A stretch of DNA of 64,000 nucleotides from Oxytricha trifallax (GCA_000711775.1 ARYC01001126.1:27571-91570), one strand, 5' to 3'; counted from the stretch's first letter, positions 49,852-63,080 are shown. Notes: generated by a model not told the origin, from the letters alone. A program made the numbers and translations.

Positions 49852-50116
49852 TAAAACCCCGTTAGTCAATTAAGAATGAAGATTGGTGATTAAGAATAAA
49901 GAAATTAAAAATATATTATTATTGGCTAAAATTAATTATAATTAGGCTAAAAACAAATTTACGCACCCTGATTGGTTTATTTTATAGAGACAATTATTCG
50001 AGCCAATGGTTTTAATAATTAGCCATAACTTTAATAATTTACGCCAATAATAATATATTTTTAATTTCTTTATTCTTAATCACCAATCTTCATTCTTAAT
50101 TGACTAACGGGGTTTA
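49852..50116. mobile_element. 265-bp MITE with TAAAACCCC tips, copy 3
   Basis: The arms TAAAACCCCGTTAGTCAATT and mirror are nearly identical over about 90 bp. The centre contains ACGCACCCTGATTGG, the reverse of the motif in copies 1 and 2, so this copy is inverted. The right flank keeps TATA; the left flank reads CC where the GC-rich island ends, so the target duplication is lost. Confidence 0.88.
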
Positions 50117-50465
50117 TATAACTATCTGGCTGGCTTAAGCCCCAGTATTAATTTCCTATAAGCTTTAAATAATAATAATAATCTAGCAATAAAAATATTG
50201 AAAAATATATTAAGGAATAAAAAAGTTTTCAAATAAGTTATATATATAAAATTAAAAATTTCTCTTATTTTTTCTAAAACGTTTCAGTATTATTTTTAAA
50301 ATCACCATATATAAAAATATATAGTGTAATAATAAAATATTGCATAATAAGAAAAATATTACTTTTTTGATTATTTGTAATAAATACAAATTAATAATTT
50401 AAATAAATTAATTCATTTAATATCAATATAATTATATTTTAATCTTCTTTTTTTACAAATTTAGT

Positions 50466-53400
50466 TCATTATCGATTTTACTATCGGAAGAACGTTTTTT
50501 AAATCTTTTATATATTGATATTGAAATTTTATCCGACGTATTTTTACTATATTTTATCAGGTGAGGTTTAAAAATATTTTAAACTTTTATTTAATTAATT
50601 ATGTTTAGAAAACAAATTCCTTGTTATTTTAACTGTCGTTATTTTCAAAACCTATGTTAATACTATTTTATTGATAGAATTAAATAAGATTATTTTAAAT
50701 AATGCTAATTGATTAGAACTAATAATATCAAAAGAATTGATATTAGATCTTCTTTGATTTATATTTTTCATCCTATTTATTGGGGATTAGGATTTCATGG
50801 TAGCTGGAGAGGAGAAATTTTTATTCTTATCGATACTTTAATATTTATCTTCTTCATCAAAATCATACACATTAATTTCTCCTGATAATTTGAATGAGTT
50901 TAAATTATTTAAGAAGTCAAAATAATAGAAAAATAAATAAAAATTTTATGTTGGACTTATCTATTTTATCTTTTGATATCTTTTATTCAAATTTAAGTCA
51001 AATTTCACACAAAGTCAGAACAATAAATAATTTGAAAAATTTCATGAAAATAATTTACATTCATAAAAAACACCTAATTACGAAATCTTAATTAAAAATA
51101 AAGATATTTATTATAATTTTTAGAATAATTATAATATATTTAATATTCTACTTATTGGTATAGGTTTATAGTTTATCAGTAGACTCAAATTCTTTATTAA
51201 AAAATAAAATAATTATATATGTCTATCATAAAATTTGAATAAATATCTGCATAAGTTATATACATTAATATATTAAAAATATTAAACTTGGTATTGTCGA
51301 AATATCTGTTTTAGGGCGAATAAGGTGAAAAGTTTTCTTCCTCTATTTAAGTTAACTATCTTTTAGTTGGAGGTTGACAATCGTTTAAGCAATTTAAATT
51401 TTTGTAAATGTAATTCTCTATTTTTTTATAAAATGAAATATTTAATAAATTTCATAAAAAATTTAGCTATTTCATTGTTTAGGACATATATTCCTTTCGA
51501 CTTATTGATACTTTAACCCTTTTAGATAACATAGACTTCACAAATTTTACAATTGCAAAAGCTAAGTTTTATCAAAATAAATATTTTAAATAATTATAAA
51601 TTTTTAAAGTCTATAAGTATGAAACTTAAGTTGATGAGTATATTAAGTAAGTAAATTCCTATGAAAAAATAGCCACATTTGATTTTGATATCAATTTGTT
51701 CCACATAATCAGTGTACATTAGCATTATAAATTTACTGTAAATCATTTAAAACATTTTAATTTAGATAATAAGTAGGAAATTGACAAAGTCGTCATTTCA
51801 TTTAATAATTCTATGTTAAGGTTTTCTATCAGGGGTCTGCATCTTATTAATCAAATAATTCTTAATTTATGAAAATTGTGCAAAGATGTTTATAAAGTTT
51901 ATAAAATATATATCTAAGAAGGTACAAAACTTAGAGATAATTTGTTACATAAAACAGTGTAATTTAAAAATATAGATATTCCTACAACACAAACACTCCA
52001 AGCATGAATATAGCCCTCCTTATAATAAAAAAGCTCCAATACAAACTGGTGCTTTTTTAGTTCTTTTCATTTAATGATTTGGATAATTCTTAGAGATAAA
52101 TTGTCAAAGTAGGGCTAGATTGATATTTATAGTGATAATATCTGAATATTAAAGGTAGGGATAGTAATGTAGTTATCAATCCAATCCCAAATAATTAAAA
52201 TAAACTATAAATTGAGAATTTATAATTAAATAAGAAGCAAAAGATATAACTCCATGTATCATCTGATACTTAATCAAATTTGTAACTCTAATAAACAATG
52301 ACCATACTAATTATGGTCTCCAAACCTAACTCTATGAAATATGTAATTGGAGTGGCCATGATAAGATATTTTTTCAATCTTTACTGTAAACTCTTAAACC
52401 TATACTAAAACTTTAATGATAATATAAGGAATATTACCTTTTTTTAATTTTTTGAGATTTTAACTAAAGAGCTACTATCGTAAGGTTGAAACTTAGATAG
52501 ATTATTAGAATTAATAGATATTTAAAGATAAAAAGTACTGGAAATCCACCTAATAAATATAAAAAGTTTGAGCTGTCGTAGCCTGTAAACTCAAATCTAT
52601 CGTTATAAGGAGGATAATTTTCAATGTCTTCTAATTTGAATAAACTAAGGATAAATTTAAATAAATTTAATTTTACAAAATTCATAGTTTACTCTCTGGA
52701 TGTATTGATTGGATTCTATAGGGTCAAAAGTAGAAACATCAAATATTGCTTTTAAAAATTCATTAACCTCTGCTGAGTAATTTATTGTAAATAATGGTGT
52801 ATGAGAGGCTAGTTGCAATGTATTAATCATTTAAGAATATTAATTAATTAATACTTTATCATTCCCCAGAGTAGCTACATAAAATTACCTAAAAATATTG
52901 ATAATCCCATGCTTCCATATAAGATAGAATTCAAGGTAATTTACAGAACATCATTAAAAATAAATAATGAAATATTTTATTTTAAATCATTAGTTTGATC
53001 AAGTATATTATCACTATTTTAATTAGATTAAGGAGGTATTTCTTTTTATGCTAGATAATCTTTCTGATTTTCTTATTAAACTTTCATTATTAATTTATCT
53101 CTTTTCTGAGTCATTGATATTTAATAGTAAGTTTAATTAATAATCTTTTGTGATTAAAAGTAATAAAATTGTGAATCTATAATTAAATAGCAATACTGAA
53201 GATTTATCTTAGAACAAAAGCTAGAGAGTCAATACTCTATCTTGATATTTCACAAAATCAAATTTCAAGAGCTATTCGTTTGAATCATCATTTAGATATA
53301 GTCTAATAAATTTTACCAAGATCTTTGGATCAATATTTAAAAAGTTAAATTTAATAGAAAACACAAACTAACAAATATATTGTTGCTCAAGTCTTCATTC

Positions 53401-56400
53401 AGCTTTATCTTCAGTTTTTCATATATAAAATACAAATGAAAAATTCAAAATTATTTATTTAATTTATTGAGTTTTCCATTTGAATCAATTGATAAAATTT
53501 TCATCATATTATCACTTATTGTAGCGTTTAGTCTCTCTGTATCGTTTACTTGGTCATTTTTTGGATCAATTTTGATAACTGGCTTGTTTTTGTCTCTTGT
53601 CAATTGTGATCTGTAAACTTAAATAACCAGCATATTTTAGGTATTATTTTAAGAAAAATGCTATTTTTAACATTAGAATTTAATGCTAAAGCTAATTTAA
53701 TAATGAGAAACATAAAATATAGCATATAGGAAGTTTCAAGACTTCCACCACTATGATTATCATTCAAAATCACGACAATTTTATAAACTCCTGCATCTCC
53801 AGATTGAGGGGTTAATCTTATTTGATTATTTCTTAACTGAATAAAAGCTGGAACTGCAGAAGGTCCTTTTTAGTTTTATAAAGAAACAGTTACTTAATCA
53901 CTATCCTAATCATCTATAATTTTATTCAATATAATTGAATAAAATTAAGTAATTTGAGGCAATGCTATAGATTCAATAGTACCAGTTTACATTAATATGT
54001 AATCTTAAAAACTTTTCCTAAAAAAAGGTGGGGAGGTATTTGTAGTAGTTCCTGCATTAATAGTTACCGTAATAATTATTTATTTATTGGGTCCTCCATT
54101 AAGTGCTCCAAATACAACTACTACATATGTTCCTGCAATATTTAAAATATTTGAAAACAAAGTATAATAATAATTGCATGAGCAGAATTAGTTGTATATA
54201 CAGTAACAGTTAAAGTAGGATGCACTCCTGTAAAAGTTATAAAATTAGGCAAGGCTGATCCATTTTGCAAAAGAGCATAGTAAACCCACACTAAAGTCTC
54301 TGTACAAGTTTTTGAATAAGTAAAACCACTTGCTGTTGAAGTTTGATTTGCTTATCCAACTATATAAGTTATGTTAGCTAAAGGGGAGGTTGTAATGCCA
54401 CCGTAATTAAATTAAAACTTTAATATTACTACATATTAATTAGTTATAGTAACTATAAGCTAGACATGTCGCAGGCAATTCAACAGCATTTAAACTAAGC
54501 AAACTTGAAAGTGTTACTTCTGGTGGAGCTGCACTATTGTAACTTGCTGTACTATATATTCTAAATTAATTCGTCAAATTGACCGAGAATGGGACAAGAG
54601 CCGTGTCAACACTCGAGTAGAAGCCTCCTGCAGTTACAAAGTCAGTTTAAAAATCTAAGGTCATTGTATCATATTATTCAGTTTAAGTTAAACATGAAGT
54701 TGAACTTTTTGGCCATTTATTAAACAAATGTTTTACATAAGATTACTGAGAAAATTTTACAATAAAGTTTAATGAATCCTGCATTTTGGAAATATGTGTC
54801 GCTGTTAATTGCTTTTAAACTACCAATTTCATAAACATTAAAACCAGATGGATCTGCATGCCCATTTATTAATTAAATTTTATTAATATATTTGAGGGGT
54901 AATACTTATTGGGAATGGCTGAAAGAGTTCTGATGATTCTAACTGTAGTTTAAGGGCTGCTACCAGCATTTAAAGTTACAGCACCACAGCTTGTGAATGT
55001 ATCTGTGTTGGTTTGACTGTACAAAAATGTGAATTGTGTTGTACTAAGCTACACATCTATGCAGTACATAGTGATTCATAATATAAAACTAATTTTTTAC
55101 TTTTTAATTAATAGAATATAGTGTCAGGTTGATCATAGTACCAACCTCTTTATGGGGTATTTGAAGTGCCTCCTACATCTTTGAACAATACGAACTAAAA
55201 TCTATTTAATTATTTAATAAACCCCAGCATGCTTCCTGTGGCACCTATACTTTCAATGCATGTTATCTAAAATACATCTGTGTTAATATAAAGGCTATTT
55301 AATATGAAACACTTTGTTATGATTAAGACCAATCTTTTTAATAAGATATTCTCCTGAAGGATTGGCATTAGTAGCATCAAATCTCACAAATGTTTGATAA
55401 ATGCCAGTTGTCAAGGATATTCCCAATATGCAAGGTCGTTACAGATAAGATCCTCCAAAGTACATAAATTTTGATATAAAAAAAAGTAGAAAATGTTATT
55501 AATTAATAACATGCGATTATTTGAGAGATCATATTTAGCAATCATTCCAGAAAACATGTAGGAGGTATATCCATACTTTTTCTGAAAAATTGGGGCAATA
55601 TTAGAACTGCCAGATGCATATTAAAAAGCACTGATGAAAACATTATCACCATATGCAGTTGTCAAGTAAATTATAATTTTATTAATATATGTAATGATTA
55701 AAAATTATCAAAATCATATTTGAAAAATGATACTTGCAGAACTCATTGCAACTCCCATAAGTCTTCTCTGGCTGATAAGATTTCCCAATGCCCCATCTAG
55801 CTCATAAAATACTTACTCAAAAGCACCTGTTGAATACTACACTCATTAAATTGTAATGATTTATTACCCAGAAAATTAATAATAATTTTTCATACTATTA
55901 GAATTTGAAATCCTGGGTCTGGAGCAACAGCGATAAAGTATTAAATATTTCTGAATATAAATATAAGTATGTCTTGGTGCCTTCTTGGATAAAAAACTAA
56001 ATATAATAGATCGTACAATCAGAGTATTCATATGTAGTAAATGCACCAGAACTGCTCTAAGCTTAATAATGCCAATCTACTCAACCAGTCACTTCATCTA
56101 TTTTCATGATTATTGGTGAAAACGAAGAAACAACGTCATTTGAGGTTCTAATTATTTTCATAATAATAATAATAATATTATAAGGCTGAATATCCAGTAA
56201 CTAGGATTTTCTTGTTAACTCCATCAATAGCCAAACAAGACAAAGTTGTAATTCCATTCCATCCCCCGATTATTTGAGGAAATGGATCTATTCCCACTTA
56301 ATTAAAGCAGTTACCCGTCTCTGTCATGAGAGATCTACTTTACATTCCATAAATTAGACTCCTAGACTATAGTAATTGCATGGAGGTTACAATAAATAAT

Positions 56401-56550
56401 ATGTTCAATTTCATTGTTAGATGTAACAAAGTTCTTTAAAAACATTAAACTGCCAAATAATAGATTATTATAGTAATATATAAAAGTTCTTATGATACAC
56501 AAGATTATCATTAAAAGTTTCATTATATTAATATTAATTTTGTTAAACAA
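50466..56550 (-). CDS. Paralog delta: most complete propeller/cadherin-like multi-pass membrane protein gene
   Basis: Minus-strand blocks lie in order over 6 kb. The leader begins MFNKININIMKLLMIILCII (56550). Propeller-like blocks include FPQIIGG, AIDGVNKKILVTGYS and IIMKIDEVTG (about 55900-56320), MGVAMSS, DNVFISAFQYASG and YLIKKIG (to about 55320). Ectodomain blocks span 54590-55290, followed by cadherin/Ig-like modules with LPNFITFTGVHPTL (54180-54400) and GPSAVPAFIQLRNNQIRLTP (53720-54000). Juxtamembrane blocks lie at 53010-53620. The membrane region spans 51600-52950, with LYGSMGLSIFLGNFMQLLWG, NDRFEFTGYDSSNFLYLLGG and several further helices. The polar tail ends at TGA 50466-50468. Short unmatched AT-rich gaps are presumed IESs. 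One in-frame TGA (56081-56083) sits in a propeller block. No transposon interrupts it. Ligand and role are unknown. Confidence 0.7.
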
Positions 56551-57083
56551 TAATAATTGACTATTAAGAATCTTTTAAATTAAAACTCCTCAAATATGTG
56601 TAATAGAATTAAATCCACTTAGTATATTATTAATTTCAGTTTTTTTATTTAATTGTATTAAACAATTTAATAAATTAAATCTAATTTCTTATACTTAAAT
56701 TAAGAAAGAGATGTTAATTAATTAAAGTTATTTAAAAAATAATACACATAATGTTAAAAAATACAATATTGTAATAATTCTTATGTTAAGTCTACCACTT
56801 TAATCTTAAATTATTTATTAAATTGTTTCAAAATTAATTGATAAATATTATCAATGCAAATTGTTTTAACTTGTATAACCTACAGTTTATATTAAATTAA
56901 AAACTAATATATTATTTAATAGTAAATATAAATATATTGTTTTCTTTTTATTTTCGATAATTCTTTCTTAATGAATGTTTAAGAGGAAGCACTTTCCTTA
57001 GAAGTATTAAAATTTTCTATTAATTATTTTATTTCATTAAACTGGTGAGATTAACGAATGTAATAATATGTATTAAATTAGAT
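56551..57083. other. Intergenic spacer between delta and epsilon
   Basis: AT-rich DNA with no recognised block or repeat. As it lies upstream of delta and downstream of epsilon, it should hold delta's promoter, but no specific motif is identifiable. Confidence 0.4.
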
Positions 57084-60000
57084 CTCATTATAATAAATCA
57101 TTATTTTAATAGATTTGGGGAACTTTAGATTTCTAGTATTTATTTTGCTTATAAGGGGACAACTGCTTTTGAATTTATTACAAGTTTATAAATTAATTAT
57201 GAATTTATCTGATATTGTCTGTTGACTTTGTATGCTAAACTATAATTTCTGGAGAGATTTTGTGGACTCTTCTATTTGATATCAATTCTTATCTCACAGA
57301 GTCGAATTCAGCATTAACTCCACTTATATTATTATGTTAATCAAAAGAATCTCTTGAACTATTCTGATATGAAATGTTATCTTAATATTCTAGTCCACTT
57401 CTTTGCGAAGTTTAAAGATTATCTAGATTACTCCCAAAACCGATTTCAAGATGCTGGGAAAATTGGAATTTTATAAAGCGAGGTTAATTAAGAGAGATGA
57501 TTGGTGAATTTTATATATTATGCATGAATTTTTAAATTAAGTTTTTATTTGAAATTAAATACAAACCAATTTCATATTTATAACTCTTAAATACAAATAA
57601 AAATTGATTGGCCCTACTCTAATATATTATTAAGTAAAATTGTCTGACTTACAAGAATTCTTAATAAAAATATTTACTACATTAAAAGATTCATCATAAA
57701 ATTACCTAGGCTCAAAGAAAAAATACCAATCCCTTAAAGTATTATCATAATTTAAAGAATCATTAAAGTCGTAAATGATTATAGTGAGACTCCACTTAAA
57801 TACTATAATTTACAATTCACACGTAAAACATATATTTTTAGTGAAAATGCAAGGATATACACTTGGTTGCCAAACACAAAATAGTTTGTGAAATAAGTTA
57901 AAAATAAAGATATTTAAAATACTAATAATTACAGTTAGTATTCTGCAATAAATATGAAAATTAATTTAATGCATTTTTCAAAGTATTTATCTCATTACTA
58001 TATTTATTTATATGATTTAAATGACCAGTAATTCGCATTTTTCTTAATTTCCTTATGTTTTGTATTTTATTAATATTAAAATAATCTTATAATAATTTTA
58101 ATTTTTTTTATATTAAGTGATATGCTAGGTTTTATTGAATGATAATTTATATAAAACTTTATATAATCATTTGATTATGGAATAAGTTACTTATAAATTT
58201 ATTATTAAAAAATAAATTTATAAAAATTTGGTTGTTTAACATCATTCTCTATATATTTTGTTATTGTATTTTGACTCTCTTCTTTTATAGTTGGTAAATG
58301 CCTGCTATTATGAAAATATAAATTTATACTCTATAAAAATTAAAGAATAAAAAACAAATTTAATAGCATCCTTTAAAAGGTTATAAATAAAATAATAACT
58401 TATCATTTACTGTTATTATATTTCATATTTTACAATAAGATCTAAAGATTTTCCAAGAAGTTTCCTGTGAGATAAAGTCGAATTTAATTGTTTTCTAGAC
58501 CTTTTTCTTAACCATGTTCTAATTTTCTTATAAATTCCATGTATAATATAAAATAATATTAACATTTAAGACTATAAATACTATATCTGCAGATAAATCA
58601 CAATGAATAGGTTGACAAGTATATTAATCATGAATACCCCTACAAAGAATTACTAGGATTTAATTTTTAAGTCCAAATCTAAAACGAAATCAGTGTACAT
58701 CAAGATTTTATAGCTTATTATTAAAGTGACTAATTCGTTAAATATTTCCACATAAAGACCTTCGTTGATTGGTCTATAGCTTGTCAAGTAAATCAAGTAA
58801 GCCAAATTTGATAAAATGAAAAGCAAAAGTTGGATAAATAAGTAGTCCTCGCAAGCTTAAACTATGAAAATAAAAAACAAGCGCCTTATTGCAAAAATAG
58901 TGTAATAAAGTGCACTGGAAAGTTTTCCATTTATTAATGGGTCTCTTAACTCATTTAAATATTTCTTGATAGATTTATCTTAAAAATTGTAATCATATTT
59001 CCTGAAGAGAAAGGGTAAAACTATTATAATCAGAACACTTAGACTTGTGTATAATATGCTTAACATCACTGATATTTATTCACCTATAGTTGAGAAATTC
59101 AAGATTTATATATTCACAAGCATTGCCATAGTTGATTCCAATATTTATTCTAAAAAGTATCTTATTAAGCCATCTAAAATCAATGTCTTTTATAAATATC
59201 TCTTAACTTTCCCTACACTAAAAACATAGTTAATTCGATTAATCATATGAACTTACTATTTATACTTTGAATTAGGGATAGCTTTATACACCATTACTAA
59301 AAAGATATTTAGCATCATTACTTCTATTTATATATTTTATAATAAAATTAAATTACAAACATTGGTGGACCAATTAAGTAAACAAAGTTAGAATTATCAT
59401 AGCCTATAAACTCATATCTATCATTATATGCTTCATATTCATCAATAGGCTTAAGCTTAAAGATAAAAGTTTTAAAAAGTTTTCATTATTTTAAGGAATA
59501 AGTTGAAATATAAATCTATATTGAAAAATAAGATTTCTTATAGGTATTAAGAAGAATTTATGGGGTCAAATGTAACGACATCAAATATTGCTTTAAGAAA
59601 GTCTTGTACAATAGCTGGATAAGGTATAGTAAATAATGGAGTATGCGAGACAAGCTAAAGTGTATTGCATTAACAATAACAAATAAATTAAGTAATTAAA
59701 CTTAATTTAGTATTGATCAATCCCCATAAGAGTTGCATACTCGTCCCAAAAGCCAAACTTATCCCCATGCTTCCATATAATACGGAACTAATTGAATTTG
59801 AAGCTATGCTAGTAGTTGTCTAGGAAATATCATTTTGTGATTTTTGTTGAGGTATATCAATTGACTCTTCGAATTATTTTGATTTACTTTAATTATATAA
59901 TTAATTAGATACAAATATTAAAATATTTGGTTGAAGAGATTCTAAGCATGACTTGTAAATTATCTTTACTTTGAAATAAACTGGCTTATTTCAATTATTC

Positions 60001-60178
60001 TTAATTTATTTGAACACTTATCACTCCATTTAGCTAATTAATTTAAATATTGCTCCACTACAGCAGCTCTTATCCCCCTGCTATACCATATTGATCTGAT
60101 ATGAATAGTTTCAAATATTTTTATAAGTAACTTTCATTTATTTGATCAAGCAAGTAAAGAGGTAATTGTAATTTCAGT
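57084..60178 (-). CDS. Paralog epsilon: C-terminal half of the membrane-protein gene, cut by a TBE
   Basis: The juxtamembrane block at about 59950-60080 reads YLNQLAKWSDKCSNKL. Membrane blocks follow: LYGSMGISLAFGTSMQLLWG (59730-59800), HTPLFTIPYPAIVQDFLKAI (59570-59650), NDRYEFIGYDNSNFVYLIG (59380-59460), and a run with GLIRYFLEQILESTMAM. Next come KYLNELRDPL and SALYYTIFAIRRLFFIF, EIFNELVTLIISYKILMYTD (58680-58770), and FFVGVFMINILVNLF (58560-58660). The cytoplasmic tail has DWYFFFEPRQFYDESF (57650-57780) and a Ser/Asn/Gln-rich end, closing at TGA 57084-57086. Tail and membrane blocks align with beta and delta throughout. The propeller and cadherin-like parts should lie beyond the TBE at 60182, off the window. 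It encodes at least six hydrophobic helices. Confidence 0.7.
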
Positions 60179-60283
60179 ATTCAAAACCCCAAAACCCCTT
60201 AGTGAGGTTTATAAGTGCTTTGATTAGTAGGGTAAAGTTGGGGTTTTATTAGGGTTAGTAGAGAAATTAGGCCAGTTTGCAAA

Positions 60284-63074
60284 ATGAGAAATAGAAATAA
60301 GCGATTTTTGGGGGTCTATTTATGATGAGAAATATTTAGATTTACTGCTTAAGCTTAGGTATGATGCGAGTATTAATATAGAATAACTCAAACCAGTGAT
60401 GAATTATTGTGCGATTGCTAAGCTATTGTGTAAGAGTGCTTCAACTGTAAGGTATCACTGCTTGCTATCTGTTTAGCATTTCAATTCTGGTTCTTTATAA
60501 CATCCTGTAAGAAAATAAAAGTTCTCTTAGCAGCATATTGAATATCTCTGCGATTCTAAGACTCTTAAGTATTGAACACACTTCCCACTTGACTAGCGAG
60601 CTGTGATTTTTTATCGCAAGTTTCCTGACATGCGTATCTCACCATAGACTATCCCAAATATTTATTGAAGGAATGGTATTACCTACAAGACTGTCAACAG
60701 AGTGAAGAGAGTGATTGACTGTTCTCCCCGACACCCTACCCCTCCTACCCCTAGCGAGCCTTACACCCTACCCCTCCCCTACCCCCCCCATAAAATATGC
60801 CATTTCATATGAAAAATTTGACTCCCACAGCCTGAATCGAATTCCTTCGTGACATCTCGAATTCATGACCATTTATACATACAAAAAATAACATAAAATT
60901 TTCAAAATCTTTTCTTTAACTATAAGTTACAAATACTATATAATTTTTTATTTTTGATAAGTTTTACTTAGTCCACCGACTTTTTCACACATACTCCTAT
61001 TGGAAAAATATATATTATTAAATTTCTATTTACAAAAAAAATTTATTATTTTTATAGACATAACATACATAATTTAACTTTAAAAAAATTAATCTCTTAC
61101 ATCACCGTCATTCAGAATATTTCCAAAAAATAGCATGATTAATTATTTATTTTTTATTTTTTCAATTTTATTATGGCTCATTTACATTTTTTCCCATAAA
61201 TCATAAGTTTGTTAAAATTACAATTTACTTTATTTCAAATTCTGTAAAAAAATAGAATGTCTTTTAGTAAACTTTTAACTCAAATTAATCTAAAGTTAGT
61301 TCATATTAAGAAAAGTAATTATTTTATAAATATCTTACTTTTAATTCATATAAATTTTTACAAATTTATTTCAATTATTCTGGACATTTTAATAGTCGAT
61401 TTATTAAAATTAAGCATGTTTCTATTTTAGTTGGTAAAGATGTATAAAGTAAAAAGAATTAAAAGTCAAAGCATCATCCATTAAACCTTTAAATTTAAAT
61501 CAATACAGTTCGTAAATTGTATTTAATATTTTCTATTATAATATATCAATCATTAAAGATCAGGTTAAACAAAGTATTTTTCTTCCTCTTCATGTTAATA
61601 CTAAAGTGAAAACGAGAATTTTGGAACAGGTATGACAATAATTCCAAAAAGGATCTAGATTAATTCTGTCTGACATAGGAACAGAACTCTATATTGCCTT
61701 GTATGCAGCTTATTGTCCATTAATTTTATTAACGTGATATTTTTTGGTGCCCTATTTTTCTAAAATGAGTTAGCGTTAGTTCCATTTGGACATTGAAATT
61801 AATGAGCCAGCTGATGCTAGAGGGCAGGAGGAGTACAATAGGTTGTTGCAGCACCCAAAAACTTTGTTCAGCCTGATCTTTAAAGAATATTATCAAAAAA
61901 TCATTACTTTTTATTAATAAAGTAAATTGTAATTTGAACAAACTTATGATTTATGAAAAAAAATGTAAATGAGCCAGAATAAAATTGAAAAAATAAAAAA
62001 TATAAAATTACTCATGCTACTTTTTGGAAATATGCTGAATGACGGTGATGTAAGAGATTAATTTTTTGAAAGTTAAATTATGTATGTTATGTCAATAAAA
62101 ATAATTAAAATTTTTTTTTAAATAGAAATTTATTAATACATATTTTTCCAATAGGAGTATGTGAGAAAAAGTCGGTGGACAAAGTAAAACTTATCAAAAT
62201 TAAAAAATTTTATCGTATTTGTAAATTATAGTTGGAGAAAAAGTTTTGAAAATTGTATGTTATTTTTTGTATGTATAAATGGTCATGAAATCGAGATGTC
62301 ACGAAGGAATTCGATTCAGGCTGTGGGAGTCAATTTTTTCATATGAAATGGCATATTTTATGGGGGGGGTAGGGGAGGGGTAGGGTGGGGTAGGGGTGTA
62401 AGGCTCGTTAGGGTTAGGGTAGGGGTGTCGGGGAGAACAATTGACTATACTCTGCCATTTTATAGTAATAATTTAAACTATATATATGATTAAATGCAGA
62501 GAGCTATTAGTAATAACATCAAGTTCATACACGCTGATGAAGCCGTGTTTACGTTCAACACCTTTATAATAAGTCTTGGTACAAGAAGTACGATAATATA
62601 GAAGTGTATGAATAAAAGGTTAAGGTTGTCACTCACGCAATTTTAGCTGGTATCAGTAAAGATTCAGGCTTAGAAACTTGTGTTATTCATCCTCGCTCTA
62701 TTAAACGAGAGCAGTATATAGAGTTCTTACATAAGCTTAGAGATAAGTACAATGATCAAGAGATCATCCTGTTTGTTGATAACCTCTCAGTTCATAAGAC
62801 TAAGGAGTCTAAGAAAGCTTATGAAGACTTAAACATAACTCCTGTGTATAACATTCCTTACAGTCCTCAGTTTAATGGAATCGAATTCTATTGGAGTTAG
62901 ATTAAGACTCACTAAAAGAAACTCTTGCTGTATTCACCTTATGCATGATCTACCAATAGACACAGTAGACTTAATACAGAGTAGTTGCAAGAGAGTGGTA
63001 AAGACTAGACTACGATAGGTGCAAGGAAAGGAAGAATGAATGTTAATTAATAAATGTTAGACTTAAATGAATGA
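60284..63074 (+). pseudogene. TBE transposase, split by a foldback element and mutated
   Basis: The part before the insertion (to 60719) aligns from YDEKYLDLLLKLRY to KTVNRVKRVID. The part after (from 62446) runs from YTLPF through HADEAVF, LFVDNLSVH and FNGIEFYW, so all three DDE residues survive. Besides the 1.7-kb insertion there are two TGA codons in the first part (one where copy 1 has Trp in QYWAHF), slips near the start and near 62575, and one near 62940. Removing the foldback with one ATTGAC copy rejoins VID to YTLPF in frame. It ends TGA 63072-63074, 6 bp from the convergent 22-kDa gene. Confidence 0.88.
60720..62439. mobile_element. Foldback element 5 (TGTTCTCCCCGACA tips) nested in TBE
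   Basis: Arms of about 490 bp (60720-61210 and 61930-62439) flank a unique centre of about 720 bp. The tips are TGTTCTCCCCGACACCC followed by long C runs (G runs on the right) with CTACCCC-type repeats. ATTGAC is duplicated exactly (60714-60719 and 62440-62445). Inner words TGACATCTCGA, GACTTTTTCACACATACTCC and GGAAAAATATAT are shared with elements 2, 3 and 4. The centre has a few GC-richer stretches but no recognised protein; the small minus-strand ORF 61729-61941 is not called. Confidence 0.94.
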
Positions 63075-63080
63075 ATTATT

